64,000 nt of DNA, from positions 1 through 64,000 of the forward strand of contig NZ_JADEXU010000021.1 of the NCBI RefSeq assembly GCF_015206895.1, given 5' to 3'. Position 1 is the first letter of the stretch; every line of letters begins with the position of its first letter. This document shows positions 38,928 through 47,939 of the stretch, piece by piece. The notes below the pieces were generated by a model. That model saw nothing but the letters and a program-made list of their open reading frames with translations, searched no databases and was not told where the DNA came from. Source of the DNA: Nostoc sp. LEGE 12450. GTDB lineage: Bacteria > Cyanobacteriota > Cyanobacteriia > Cyanobacteriales > Nostocaceae. Made by a program: the position numbers and the translations under genes.

Positions 38928-40655
38928 TCAAAATGGTTGATAGCGGACTGAAAAATTAAAGCCATTATCTTGCAGTGAAGTACCGCGATCGCTTGTGCCC
39001 ATAAATGGTATACCATAGTCTGCACGCAATACCAAACCGTTTAAAGGTTGCCAGTTCAAGCCTAAACCCAGGCTAGCAATGGTTTGTGGGTCGGCATTAA
39101 TACCGCGATTGTTCCAAGCTGTGCCAATATCAAAAAAGGGTATTAGCTGTAATGTTTCCACATTCGATGCTAGGGGAATACGAACTTCCACACCTCCAAC
39201 TATTCCATTGTCCGCAACAAGTTGATTTTGACTATAGCCGCGCACTGTATCTACTCCGCCAATACTGATTTTTTCGAGCGAAAGTAAGGAATCAGGAGTA
39301 AGTTGAGTGTTAACTTTGGCCAACATCAAAATGCGGGGAGATAGCCGTTGCACCCATTGAAATTGTCCTAACCAGGAGAAAAAACGCCCATCAGTACCAC
39401 TATCGTTGATGGTTGGATCAAAAGCATCGATGCCAAAACTAAATTGCGATCGCGCCGCTAACACACTGTTAGCATTACGTTGTAACCAATCTTGTGAAAA
39501 GCGAATTACCGTAACTCTTGATTTCCCATCTTCGGGGCCTTCAGTAAACGAGAAGGGAATATCATTGAGGATGTAGGTTTGACTGCGCCGTAAATCGAAT
39601 GCTAACGAGAGAGCAAATTCGTTGTTTGGCGTGTGGGTTAGCGGTTGACGGATATTAAAAGAAAGGGTTTCGGCTTCGCTGCGGATATCTAAGTCACGAA
39701 ATTCGCTTTCAATAATCCGGCTAGCACTGTTACTATAGCGGACACCAACAGTTCCATCTAGGGCGTTAAAGGGAATAGAATAATTTATATTATAAATATC
39801 TAACCCTTCACTACCAGCATATTCAGCACTGAATTTATCTCCAAACCCTAATAAATTATCGTGAGCAATAAAAATACTCCCTTGTTCTGAACCAACGCTA
39901 GGTGATTGGTTATTTGCAAAGTTCACCCCAGCATGGAATGGTGGTGACTCGGTAATTGTCACCTGTAAAATATTGCTACCTGGAGTGCTACCTGCGGTTA
40001 ACTCGGCATTGACTCGTTGAATTACGGGGTCGAGTTGTAATAATTGCAGTGCTTCCTCGAGACGTTTTTGGTTTAAAGGCTTACCCGCCAGCCGTGCAAT
40101 CCGCGAACGCACGTATCCAGCTTGCAATCTTTCTAACCCTAAAATGGAAATTCCTTCAAGTTCGCCTTCCACAACTTGGATTTGCACAACACCGCTAGCG
40201 ATATCTTGATTGTTGGGAATAAATGCACCACTGCTGATATAGCCATTATCAACATAGAGTTTGGTGATTTGCGATCGCAGTTGCAATAATTGCTCAAATG
40301 TGATGTTTGTATTTTCTAAGGGTTGTTTTAACTTGATGATTTCATCTTTTAAAACAGAATAGCCTGTAATTTGGATTTCTTTGACAAAGAAACTTTCGCC
40401 GCTAGGAAAAGTGGTATTAGGTTGATTTTCCTGCTGGCGTGATGGGAGTATAGGAACAGTTTGTGCAGGTGGTGTGGGAGCAATACTTGGCGATGGTGAT
40501 GGTTGAGAAATAGTTTCTTCCACTTTCCCTGGTGTATCAGGGGGAATTGTGATTCCAGATGGGGGTGTTGATTGGGCAAATACTGCAAGTGGAGTGATGC
40601 TGATAGAGAAAAATAATATTAAAAAAAGCTTTTGAAATCGAAGGTAGTAACCCAT
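38928..40655 (-). CDS. ShlB/FhaC/HecB-type TpsB outer-membrane transporter
   Basis: 575 aa two-partner secretion transporter. A signal peptide (about 1-28) precedes a Pro/Ser-rich linker (about 30-80), a POTRA_2 domain (about 83-160, FFVKEIQITGYSVLKDEI) and a second POTRA-like region. The C-terminal part is a 16-strand barrel with the conserved SLEKISIGGVDTVRGYSQNQ (the VRGY motif) and GLGLNWQPLNGLVLRADYG near the end. It should export one large TpsA protein, but no intact tpsA is near; only relics remain (37980-38267). It may now serve a partner encoded elsewhere. Confidence 0.93.
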   Translation of the reverse strand: MGYYLRFQKLFLILFFSISITPLAVFAQSTPPSGITIPPDTPGKVEETISQPSPSPSIAPTPPAQTVPILPSRQQENQPNTTFPSGESFFVKEIQITGYSVLKDEIIKLKQPLENTNITFEQLLQLRSQITKLYVDNGYISSGAFIPNNQDIASGVVQIQVVEGELEGISILGLERLQAGYVRSRIARLAGKPLNQKRLEEALQLLQLDPVIQRVNAELTAGSTPGSNILQVTITESPPFHAGVNFANNQSPSVGSEQGSIFIAHDNLLGFGDKFSAEYAGSEGLDIYNINYSIPFNALDGTVGVRYSNSASRIIESEFRDLDIRSEAETLSFNIRQPLTHTPNNEFALSLAFDLRRSQTYILNDIPFSFTEGPEDGKSRVTVIRFSQDWLQRNANSVLAARSQFSFGIDAFDPTINDSGTDGRFFSWLGQFQWVQRLSPRILMLAKVNTQLTPDSLLSLEKISIGGVDTVRGYSQNQLVADNGIVGGVEVRIPLASNVETLQLIPFFDIGTAWNNRGINADPQTIASLGLGLNWQPLNGLVLRADYGIPFMGTSDRGTSLQDNGFNFSVRYQPF

Positions 40656-41035
40656 TTTTTATATACGATATGTAAAATTTCTAAAAGATAGTGTCTAAAT
40701 TTTTCCCAGTTGCTATCCGACACCTGAGAGGATAAAATACCCAGATATTCGATTTCTATTTAATAATTAATCAAGCAGATATGATGTTTGTTAGAACCTC
40801 TATATATTGTGTTTATAGACTTCAGCTTATATAGCGTTTCTCTATTGATTACAATACAGACCTAACAAGAGCAGCCCTTTTTAGGAGAGAGGAATGGAAG
40901 TGAGGTCAAAGTGTATTGCATACAAACGAGAACTTCTACAAGAGGATATTATTATTTAATTAAAATACCATAATATTTTTCTTGATAATTGCACTTTTAT
41001 GCAATCATCAAGAAACCATTTGGAAATACCTAATA
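40656..41035. other. Intergenic region, nothing recognised
   Basis: 380-bp AT-rich gap upstream of the TpsB gene and downstream of the small secreted protein gene. It should contain the TpsB promoter. No further element was seen. Confidence 0.3.
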
Positions 41036-41401
41036 TTATCGATAGTCGCCTCCATCACCGTAAAAATTTATTCCGTATGTGCTGCAAAGATCAGCTTGAC
41101 GCATGATATCATAAGTGCCATCGCTATAAATGGCTTTAATATCATAGGTACATTGATTGCTGTCATTGCTAAATGTAATCATGTCAAATGAACCGTTAAC
41201 AATATCTGAATTTAGAATATTGTTACCCCAATATCTAGATTTTGCGGAGGATACATACAATTGAGTAATTTCTAACTCATTGTTGTTATAAACTAAGAAA
41301 TCGCGGATATCATTTGCAATAGCATTTTGACTGGCTAATGGTACTATTGAAAATGCCAAGCTTGTTGCTAAAACTGTATTGCGAACTAGTTTAGAAAACA
41401 T
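41036..41401 (-). CDS. Small secreted protein of unknown function
   Basis: 121 aa from the ATG at 41401; the frame is open to a TTG at 41407. A signal peptide (MFSKLVRNTVLATSLAFSIV and on to about residue 29, ANA/ND) is clear. The mature protein has DFLVYNNNELEITQLYVSSA, YWGNNILNS and CTYDIKAIYSDGTYD, with two cysteines that could bond. I believe this is a widespread family of small exported proteins without known function. It is AT-rich like its surroundings. A GAGAG ribosome-binding site lies upstream. Confidence 0.7.
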   Translation of the reverse strand: MFSKLVRNTVLATSLAFSIVPLASQNAIANDIRDFLVYNNNELEITQLYVSSAKSRYWGNNILNSDIVNGSFDMITFSNDSNQCTYDIKAIYSDGTYDIMRQADLCSTYGINFYGDGGDYR

Positions 41402-42062
41402 AATCAATCTCTCAATCTGAGTTAAAAAATAACGGTATTTTCATCAGCAACGGTTGATAAATTGATAATTTTTGCTGTTTTTCAATTCATGAACCGTTTC
41501 TTTAATACTCAGATTAAGCGAAACGATTAGGGAATTCATTCACCTTTTATGCACATATACGTGCCTAATTTGGATGGTGCGATCGCATAATAGTACGTGC
41601 TATTTTACAGAAAACTGCATATAAGATTTTGTAATGTTGCCCATCAAAAATATAAATATGCCTCACGCACAGGCGCATTCCACGCAATAGTTCCCGCTTT
41701 GTTCGCTCGATTTTATCCAAAATTAAGAACTCGGTTTTCTTTATCCGCCAAAAACCCTGGCTTTTTGGCACATCTTTTTCCACAAATTATCCAATCTTGT
41801 GGGGCGGGCAACATGAGCGCCCAGTTTATATGGCGCTCATGTTGCCCACCCCACAATCAATAATTGAATATTTTTTTGGAAGTCCCTAAACTTTGGAGTC
41901 AGCCCGTCCTTATGAAGGGAGGATGATTACAAAGGTTAAATGGTTGAACGAGGCCAAGATGTCAACTTTAAAGGTTTTAGGGGCTGTAGAGATAAATTCA
42001 GAATGTTCAATGACTGTCAACTTTCGCTAAATTGGAAAAAGGAAAACTCAAGGAAATCTTAA
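41402..42062. other. Intergenic region with dispersed repeat and hairpin
   Basis: 660 bp with overlapping frames on both strands (41565-41783 and 41597-41863), neither of which looks like a real protein. About 41640-41790 has the look of a dispersed repeat. It ends in the long hairpin at 41797-41856. Confidence 0.4.
41797..41856. repeat. Long inverted repeat: 25-bp arms, 10-base loop
   Basis: Left arm 41797-41821 and right arm 41832-41856 are complementary at 24 of 25 positions (core GGGCAACATGAGCGCC). The ten-base loop is CAGTTTATAT. A T-run (TATTTTTTTGG) follows within 25 bases on the plus strand, so it may act as a terminator, or it may be a palindromic mobile repeat. Confidence 0.8.
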
Positions 42063-42758
42063 ATGTCAGCACAATTGTTACTGGTGGATGATGAACCAGG
42101 GATACGGGAAGCCGTGAAAGACTATTTGCAAGAGAGCGGTTTCAGCGTTCAAGTCGCCAGTAACGCCCTTGAAGGTTGGGAATGGATGCAGATGAATACA
42201 CCTGACTTAGTGATATCCGATGTCATGATGCCCCAAGTGGATGGTTATCAGTTCCTCAAGCAACTGCGAGAAGACCCGCGCTTTCAAGCATTGCCAGTAG
42301 TATTTTTAACTGCTAAGGGTATGACTGGCGATCGCATCCAAGGCTATCATGCTGGTGTTGATGCCTATTTACCCAAACCTTTTGATCCTGATGAGTTAGT
42401 GGCTATAGTCGAAAATTTACTAGCCCGCCGCGATGCTAAGGCTAAAACTACAGGAGATGACGCTGAAACACCCGATCTTGCTGAACTAGCCAATCAGATT
42501 GCCCAAATTAAAGCATTATTAACCCAAAGAAATGCCATTTCCCAATCGCCAGCCCCTTTTAAAATTGATTTGACTCCTAGAGAACAGAGTGTTTTAAACT
42601 TGGTCGCTGAAGGGTTGATGAATAAAGAAATCGCCCGTCGTTTGGAAACCAGCGTCCGCAATGTAGAAAAGTACGTCAGCCGTTTGTTTAGTAAAACTGG
42701 CACTAACAGCCGTACAGAGTTAGTTCGTTTTGCTCTAGAACACGGTCTGGCTAAATAG
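42063..42758 (+). CDS. Response regulator, NarL/FixJ (LuxR HTH) type
   Basis: 231 aa two-component response regulator. The receiver domain (about 4-125) starts LLLVDDEPGIREAV, with phosphoacceptor Asp in PDLVISDVMMPQVDGY, the conserved Thr in VVFLTAK and Lys in AYLPKPFDPDEL. After a linker, a LuxR-type helix-turn-helix (about 168-228) reads LTPREQSVLNLVAEGLMNKE and ends with SRLFSKTGTNSRTELV. It resembles the Ycf29/TctD-type regulators of cyanobacteria and plastids. No sensor kinase is near. Its targets are unknown. Confidence 0.92.
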   Translation: MSAQLLLVDDEPGIREAVKDYLQESGFSVQVASNALEGWEWMQMNTPDLVISDVMMPQVDGYQFLKQLREDPRFQALPVVFLTAKGMTGDRIQGYHAGVDAYLPKPFDPDELVAIVENLLARRDAKAKTTGDDAETPDLAELANQIAQIKALLTQRNAISQSPAPFKIDLTPREQSVLNLVAEGLMNKEIARRLETSVRNVEKYVSRLFSKTGTNSRTELVRFALEHGLAK

Positions 42759-42760
42759 GT

Positions 42761-42813
42761 ATTGGGCATTGGGCATGGGGCATTGGGCATTGGGCATTGG
42801 GCATTGGGCATTG
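42761..42813. repeat. Heptanucleotide STRR repeat (GGGCATT)n
   Basis: About seven tandem copies of GGGCATT, one imperfect (GGGCATG), starting right after the response regulator stop. Short tandemly repeated heptamers of this kind are typical of heterocystous cyanobacteria. Confidence 0.85.
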
Positions 42814-43343
42814 ATTATATTGTTTTCTCCATCCCCCTCATTCCCCTCTGCTCCCCTGCTCCCTGCCCTCTGCCTCTGGGTAATTAGTAATAGGTAACTG
42901 GCTGCTAAACCATAACCTAATACTGGTAATAGATAAAACATAAGTATTTCGGCAAATCAGGCACTTAGCTAAAGCAAAAAGCTAAAAGCAAGGTTATTTA
43001 TGTTTACTTTGGTCTTTTAGGTTTTCATTGGATTTGCGCCTGTTGTCCAATTCCCCATCTGTAAAGACACAGGTTTTTCTTCCTGCAATTTTCTGATAAA
43101 AACTCGGTAAAATGCACCCGGTTGAGTTGGCTCTCAGATTCTACCAGTACCCTTTGCTACAAAGTTTTTTAATAGAGGAAACTGTTCCTGGGACTTTGTG
43201 CTGCTAAATAAGACTTTCACAAAGTAGAAATCATAATATTTTGATGAATTCTACTTGCTGCTTAGTTTTTATTGCAACGGGGCTATGGGATCAACATTTG
43301 ATTTGATGCCCAATTCATGCTTCTCGCTACTTAAATTACACAT
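42814..43343. other. Intergenic region with pyrimidine-rich tract
   Basis: 530 bp. A C/T-rich tract (about 42825-42880) follows the heptamer repeat. The rest is AT-rich; nothing else is recognised. Confidence 0.3.
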
Positions 43344-43628
43344 TTAAGTAGGTGGATTTTCAGCAGCATTACGCAAGCGCATAAGCTGACGGCGCATTTG
43401 AGGTGAAGCTTTAAACTCAGATACTTCCTGCGCTTTAACGGACGCTTGTAGCGTCTCTAGAAAGTCATCAGAACCTTCGGTTAAAGCATCAAGTAGCACT
43501 TGTAAGAGTTGCTCGCGATCGCTCAATAGACTCTTTTCCTCAATCAACCGGAACTTGAGATGGATTTCGCACTCATAAACACCTACTTCGAGATTATTTA
43601 TCTGGCGTGGTAATGCTTTGGAGTTCAT
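43344..43628 (-). CDS. Small conserved-looking protein of unknown function
   Basis: 94 aa, ATG at 43628. It has no signal peptide or membrane helix. The middle, LLSDREQLLQVLLDALTEGS, and the basic end, QMRRQLMRLRNAAE, predict mostly helix, and VGVYECEIHLKFRLIEEK looks like a beta-hairpin. I do not recognise the family, but composition and start look genuine. It is transcribed divergently from ndhM, 880 bp away. No function is proposed. Confidence 0.55.
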   Translation of the reverse strand: MNSKALPRQINNLEVGVYECEIHLKFRLIEEKSLLSDREQLLQVLLDALTEGSDDFLETLQASVKAQEVSEFKASPQMRRQLMRLRNAAENPPT

Positions 43629-44509
43629 AACTATTGAGATTCCTTTACTTGGTTGTCATGAGGGTAAGGAGGTAGATGTCCAGCAAAAATTCTTTATATC
43701 TCTTTTGAATCCAAAGTGCTTGAATTAAGAATTTTTCTTCATCAATCACTTTTGTAATCCATTTCACTCTCCTGTGTTTTATTTACAAGCTAAATTTTCA
43801 CTGTCTAGATTTTGATGTTCCTGTGCCAGATGTAGCTTATGGTAAGCCATAACTATTATTCAGTTTTTAAGATTCTACACAATAAAGTTTCTGTAAGAAG
43901 TTGTTCAACCTTTTTAAAGCTTTTTACATCAACTTTATGTGAACGTCAATAACAGTTGGACTTGTTACTTTAATTTTGGTGTTTATACGTAAGTAAAATC
44001 GCTTAATTTTTTTGAACTTATTAAAGCCAGAGGTCGATGTAGCACTATTCAGTGAAATTACTTGATGTACGTTTTTTGCAATAGAAAATTCCAAAGAAAT
44101 TCGTCAGCAGAATTATTAAGGTAAAAACTTTTGTTCTCCAGAAAAAAATGTACACAGATCAAATTATTCCTTGTGAATGCTTCATCTTACTGGCTTTTAG
44201 GCTTTATGAGTAAGAAAACCCTAGCAGTAGTTAAGATTCACACACCACTTTGACTTGTTTGTATACCCTAAATGAAAAAGTAATTTTTACAGAAAAATAA
44301 TTGCACTACTGACAGTACTAGCTGCTAAATGTGTCTTGAACTCATAACAGAAGTAGTAAGTTAATTCAGTACAGGTGATATTTTTACTTATGCCCATTCA
44401 ATATACCCTTTTGAAACTGCGTTCAAAGCTTGTAAATTGAGAGCATTCAAGCTTGAATATAGCGTTTACAATAATTTCAGTGTAATCCACCCAAATCTTA
44501 CACCCTTTT
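43629..44509. other. Intergenic region upstream of ndhM
   Basis: 880-bp AT-rich gap between divergent genes. I see only a small palindrome (TTATGG TAAG CCATAA, near 43837-43852). Both promoters must be here. No small RNA can be claimed from sequence alone. Confidence 0.3.
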
Positions 44510-44875
44510 ATGGATAACCCGATGCTGCTCAAGTCCACAACCCGTCATGTCCGCATTTTTGCAGGCGAAATTGACCGGGATGGCGACCTAGTTCCAAGTC
44601 AACAGGTCTTAACGTTAGATATTGACCCAGATAACGAATTTAACTGGAATGAAGACGCGCTGCAAAAAGTTTATCGAAAATTTGATGAACTAGTAGAAGC
44701 ATCCAGTGGCGCAGACCTCACGGACTATAATTTGCGCCGTGTGGGGTCAGACTTAGAGCATTATCTGCGATCGCTCCTGCAAGGCGGCGAAATCAGCTAC
44801 AATCTGTCTGCGCGCGTTACCAACTACAGCATGGGAGTCCCCCAAGTTGCAATTGACGACAAACAAGTAAGCTAA
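44510..44875 (+). CDS. ndhM: NAD(P)H-quinone oxidoreductase subunit M (NDH-1)
   Basis: 121 aa subunit of the thylakoid NDH-1 complex, which passes electrons from ferredoxin to plastoquinone in cyclic electron flow, respiration and CO2 uptake. NdhM is a small peripheral subunit found only in cyanobacteria and chloroplasts. The sequence shows the family block LLKSTTRHVRIFAGEI, then NWNEDALQKVYRKFDELVEA and GADLTDYNLRRVGSDLEHYL. The start may be the ATG at 44510 or the ATG at 44522, where family similarity begins. A hairpin follows the gene. It is transcribed alone. Confidence 0.93.
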   Translation: MDNPMLLKSTTRHVRIFAGEIDRDGDLVPSQQVLTLDIDPDNEFNWNEDALQKVYRKFDELVEASSGADLTDYNLRRVGSDLEHYLRSLLQGGEISYNLSARVTNYSMGVPQVAIDDKQVS

Positions 44876-44935
44876 AAAGTTGCTAAGAGTCTGGCTGAAC
44901 CCTTCTGACAATTCAAGCAACTCATCAGCAAAATC

Positions 44936-44958
44936 CCCCTTCCCGACGTAGGAAGGGG
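44936..44958 (+). terminator. Hairpin after ndhM
   Basis: Perfect 8-bp inverted repeat (CCCCTTCC / GGAAGGGG) with a 7-base loop, 60 bp after the ndhM stop. There is no T-run directly after it, so it may be an mRNA-stabilising or partial terminator hairpin. Confidence 0.5.
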
Positions 44959-45066
44959 AAATTCATCTGGTACTTTTGCCAAAATTATATTTGCTATTCT
45001 TAATTCTTAATTAAAGTTAATTGTTGCTATCCTACTTATAAACTAAATAAATCCCAATATTCTCTG

Positions 45067-45207
45067 CCTCTTGATGATGCGATAATTCAGCAAAAGCTTG
45101 GGGTGCAGTTATGCTTGGGTTATGCTTTGTTAACAGGGTTGGAGCTAGTTGCTTTGGCGATTGAGAGTCACAGAGCAATAGAAGCTATGATGAGGCTGGA
45201 GGGTTGA
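45067..45207 (+). pseudogene. Unidentified gene remnant
   Basis: A frame without a start codon reads LDDAIIQQKLGVQLCLGYAL, then LTGLELVALAIESHRAIEAM, then a stop. It looks protein-derived (hydrophobic helix with amphipathic ends), but I cannot name the family. The rest of the 44876-45376 gap shows nothing else. Confidence 0.3.
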
Positions 45208-45376
45208 CTTAGGAGCGTGTTTTTTAGATAAGTTAAGTATTAGCACCTGCTGATATCCGCCAGCTAAAATCATCATCTAAAGTCTGGGTATGTCAATTTT
45301 AAGAAAGATGAGCGGTCTAGATTGTCCCTACTAATGCTGTTAAAGAAATTGCCAATCGCTGATCGGTGCGAAAACT

Positions 45377-47662
45377 ATGGAAAATGACGCGGCAACGCTC
45401 TACTGTCCAAACGAAAATTGTCAGGCTGCCAACCCCCTGACTCACAAGTTTTGCCAGCGATGTTCCACGCCCTTACCCAAAAATTATCTCTGGGCTGTGG
45501 TAGATGGCCCAAGTGTGGGTAGCCCTGGAGAAATATTAGCCGATCGCTATTTAGTCGTTGATAAATTTATTCTTTTAGACACGAAACCTGGTTTCTTAGC
45601 GCTAACACCTGAGTTAGAGAATTTACAGCCTCTAAGAGCTTACCTGAGACTCATTCCCTATCGCTTACACGTACCACAGGTATATGGAGTGATTTTTATA
45701 GCTGACGGATCTTCCCATGAAAGAGAAATATTACTCTTAGAAAAACCGCCACTATTTAAACCGCCACTATTAGTAGATGACACAATCCAAGTATATTTGG
45801 GCAGCGAGTTAACCACCGCTTGGCGTGATGCAACATCGATGCGCCAACTCAATTGGTTATGGCAAATAGCTCATCTGTGGCAACCTCTGGCAAGTGAAGG
45901 TGTCGCTTCTAGCTTGCTTGACTCATCTGTATTACGGGTAGAAGGATCGTTAGTCCGGTTGTTGGATTTGCGTTTCGACAGCGAAATATCACCAGAATTG
46001 CCGCAGTTAGGTGAATTTTGGCAGCAGTTGGTTAGTGATAGCAAACCAGCCATAACTGAATTTGTTGAGCAGGTTAGCCTTTCTTTAATTCAGGGAGAGA
46101 TTAACTCAACTGACCAATTGATTACAGTTTTAGATCAGGGACTGGCACAATTAGGGCGATCGCAAACGCCCACGATCAAAATTATCACCAAAACCGACAC
46201 TGGCCCAAGTCGCCAACGCAACGAAGATGCCTGTAGCCCTCCCAGTGGAACTCTGATCAGCAAACCACCCCAGCCAACAGCTTTAGCAATCGTCTGTGAT
46301 GGCATCGGTGGTCACGAAGGTGGCAATGTCGCCTCAAATTTAGCCATTGAAACGATCCAGCAGCAGGTACAGCAATTAACAAAAGTTCCCTACGACCACA
46401 TAGACCCCTCACTACTGCTGAATGACCTAGAAAAAGCAGTGGCAATTGCCAATGACAAAATTAGTCAGCGCAATGACAGTGAAAATCGCCAAGGGCGGCA
46501 GCGTATGGGCACAACTTTAGTCATGGCATTGCCTGTTGCACACGAAATGTACATTACCCATGTAGGTGATAGTCGTGCTTACTGGATTACCCGCCAAGGC
46601 TGTTATCAAGTCACCCTTGATGATGATGTCGCTTCCCGTGAGGTGCGGCTAGGCTATGCCATTTACCGCGATGCTGTACAACAAAGTTCTGCTGGCTCTC
46701 TCGTCCAGGCTTTGGGTATGGGGCCCAGCACTTCATTGCATCCCACCTCGGCACGGTTTATGCTCGACGAAGATGCGATTTTTCTGCTCACATCCGATGG
46801 TTTGAGTGATTTTGATCGGGTGGAGGAATACTGGGAAACAGAAATTTTGCCGATTCTACTTGGGGAAGCAAACATCGCCAATGTTGCCGATAGATTAATC
46901 GAAATCGCTAATACTAAAAACGGACACGATAATGTCACCATCGCTTTAGTCCATTATCAAGTCCAATACTGGGAACCAGAAATTACGATCAAAGCCTTCA
47001 TTCCAGAGAGTTATTCTGCCAAAACTGTTGATTTTGCATCCAGGGCAACAGATGCAAGCCTTTTAGGTAGCCCAAACCACAAAACTCAGGTGATTCCCGA
47101 CACTGAGCCTGCTAAAAATCGCCAATTACCGCTACAGTGGATTGTTCCTTTAATATTTGTGGTGATAGCAGGCTCTTTAGGATTGTTCGTGAAGGAATTG
47201 CGATCGCCATCAGGCTTACTTCCATTTCTTCCCAATCCCACCCCAACTCAAAAGCCTACCACCCAAGCAACACCCGCAGCGCGATCGCTTGATAACCTTT
47301 CTCCAGGCTGGGTAATTAAAACTAACAATCAAATCTCCTTGGGAAACAAGCAATCACTTCCCCCTGGAGCTTTTTTACAAGTTATCAACACAAATCCAAA
47401 TCCAAAACCTGCTTCTGGAAATCTTTCGGTTTCTATGCAAGTCTGTCCAAGTAAAAACACACAAACTCCAGCTAATACTAATAAACCACCAGTAACTTCC
47501 TCAGTTCCACCCAATTTGAAACCTTTACCGCAAACAGTATTGCTGGAATTATCCCAACTAAAACGCTTTGGTGTATCTGTTTTACAATCAGATGTACCAA
47601 ATCCCTGTCCAACCGTCACGCAACCGCCAGCTACTCCATCAGCTGACACCAGTCCAACTTAA
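45377..47662 (+). CDS. Zinc-ribbon PP2C-type Ser/Thr protein phosphatase, membrane-anchored
   Basis: 761 aa protein. Order: a zinc ribbon (C10, C15, C26, C29), a region of about 60-270 with faint protein-kinase-like phrases but no catalytic motifs, a PP2C domain (about 273-530), a membrane helix (about 585-605) and a Pro/Thr-rich extracytoplasmic tail. PP2C metal ligands are present: D284 (RQRNEDAC), D308 (VCDGIGGHEGG), the LTSDGLSDFD block and GHDNVT. It should remove phosphates from Ser/Thr in the cytoplasm. It is followed 277 bp later by a CHAT-FHA gene on the same strand. The tail has two cysteines. Confidence 0.9.
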   Translation: MENDAATLYCPNENCQAANPLTHKFCQRCSTPLPKNYLWAVVDGPSVGSPGEILADRYLVVDKFILLDTKPGFLALTPELENLQPLRAYLRLIPYRLHVPQVYGVIFIADGSSHEREILLLEKPPLFKPPLLVDDTIQVYLGSELTTAWRDATSMRQLNWLWQIAHLWQPLASEGVASSLLDSSVLRVEGSLVRLLDLRFDSEISPELPQLGEFWQQLVSDSKPAITEFVEQVSLSLIQGEINSTDQLITVLDQGLAQLGRSQTPTIKIITKTDTGPSRQRNEDACSPPSGTLISKPPQPTALAIVCDGIGGHEGGNVASNLAIETIQQQVQQLTKVPYDHIDPSLLLNDLEKAVAIANDKISQRNDSENRQGRQRMGTTLVMALPVAHEMYITHVGDSRAYWITRQGCYQVTLDDDVASREVRLGYAIYRDAVQQSSAGSLVQALGMGPSTSLHPTSARFMLDEDAIFLLTSDGLSDFDRVEEYWETEILPILLGEANIANVADRLIEIANTKNGHDNVTIALVHYQVQYWEPEITIKAFIPESYSAKTVDFASRATDASLLGSPNHKTQVIPDTEPAKNRQLPLQWIVPLIFVVIAGSLGLFVKELRSPSGLLPFLPNPTPTQKPTTQATPAARSLDNLSPGWVIKTNNQISLGNKQSLPPGAFLQVINTNPNPKPASGNLSVSMQVCPSKNTQTPANTNKPPVTSSVPPNLKPLPQTVLLELSQLKRFGVSVLQSDVPNPCPTVTQPPATPSADTSPT

Positions 47663-47784
47663 TTAAATACTCGATAAACTAGTAAAAACCTGGAATAATA
47701 ACAAGTAACAATCAAAGTAAAAACTTACAAGGTTAAAAACTAGAAAATTTTCACCTTGAAGAATTGTTATTTTAAATTATCAAG

Positions 47785-47915
47785 AAAGGCAGGAGGACGT
47801 TCGGTGATCGCTCAGTCGAGCCGCAGAGGGCAGTTCTTCCTGGAGAAAAACTACCTGATGTTCGTGGACTCGCTTGCCGCCAGCGCTATCCTACCTCCTG
47901 CCTCCTTCCATTGTT
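47785..47915. repeat. GC-rich element between GGCAGGAGG / CCTCCTGCC ends
   Basis: The gap between the PP2C and CHAT-FHA genes contains a block clearly richer in GC than its surroundings. It is bounded by AGGCAGGAGG and an inverted CCTCCTGCCT. A short frame inside (GTG near 47804, about 37 codons) is open but has no ribosome-binding site. I read it as a small dispersed repeat rather than a gene. Confidence 0.4.
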
Positions 47916-47939
47916 TTTAGCTTTTAGTTTTATGAATCC

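Noticed and set aside
41565-41863. Two overlapping frames on opposite strands
   Set aside because: Neither has a protein-like composition, and they overlap a dispersed repeat and the long hairpin.
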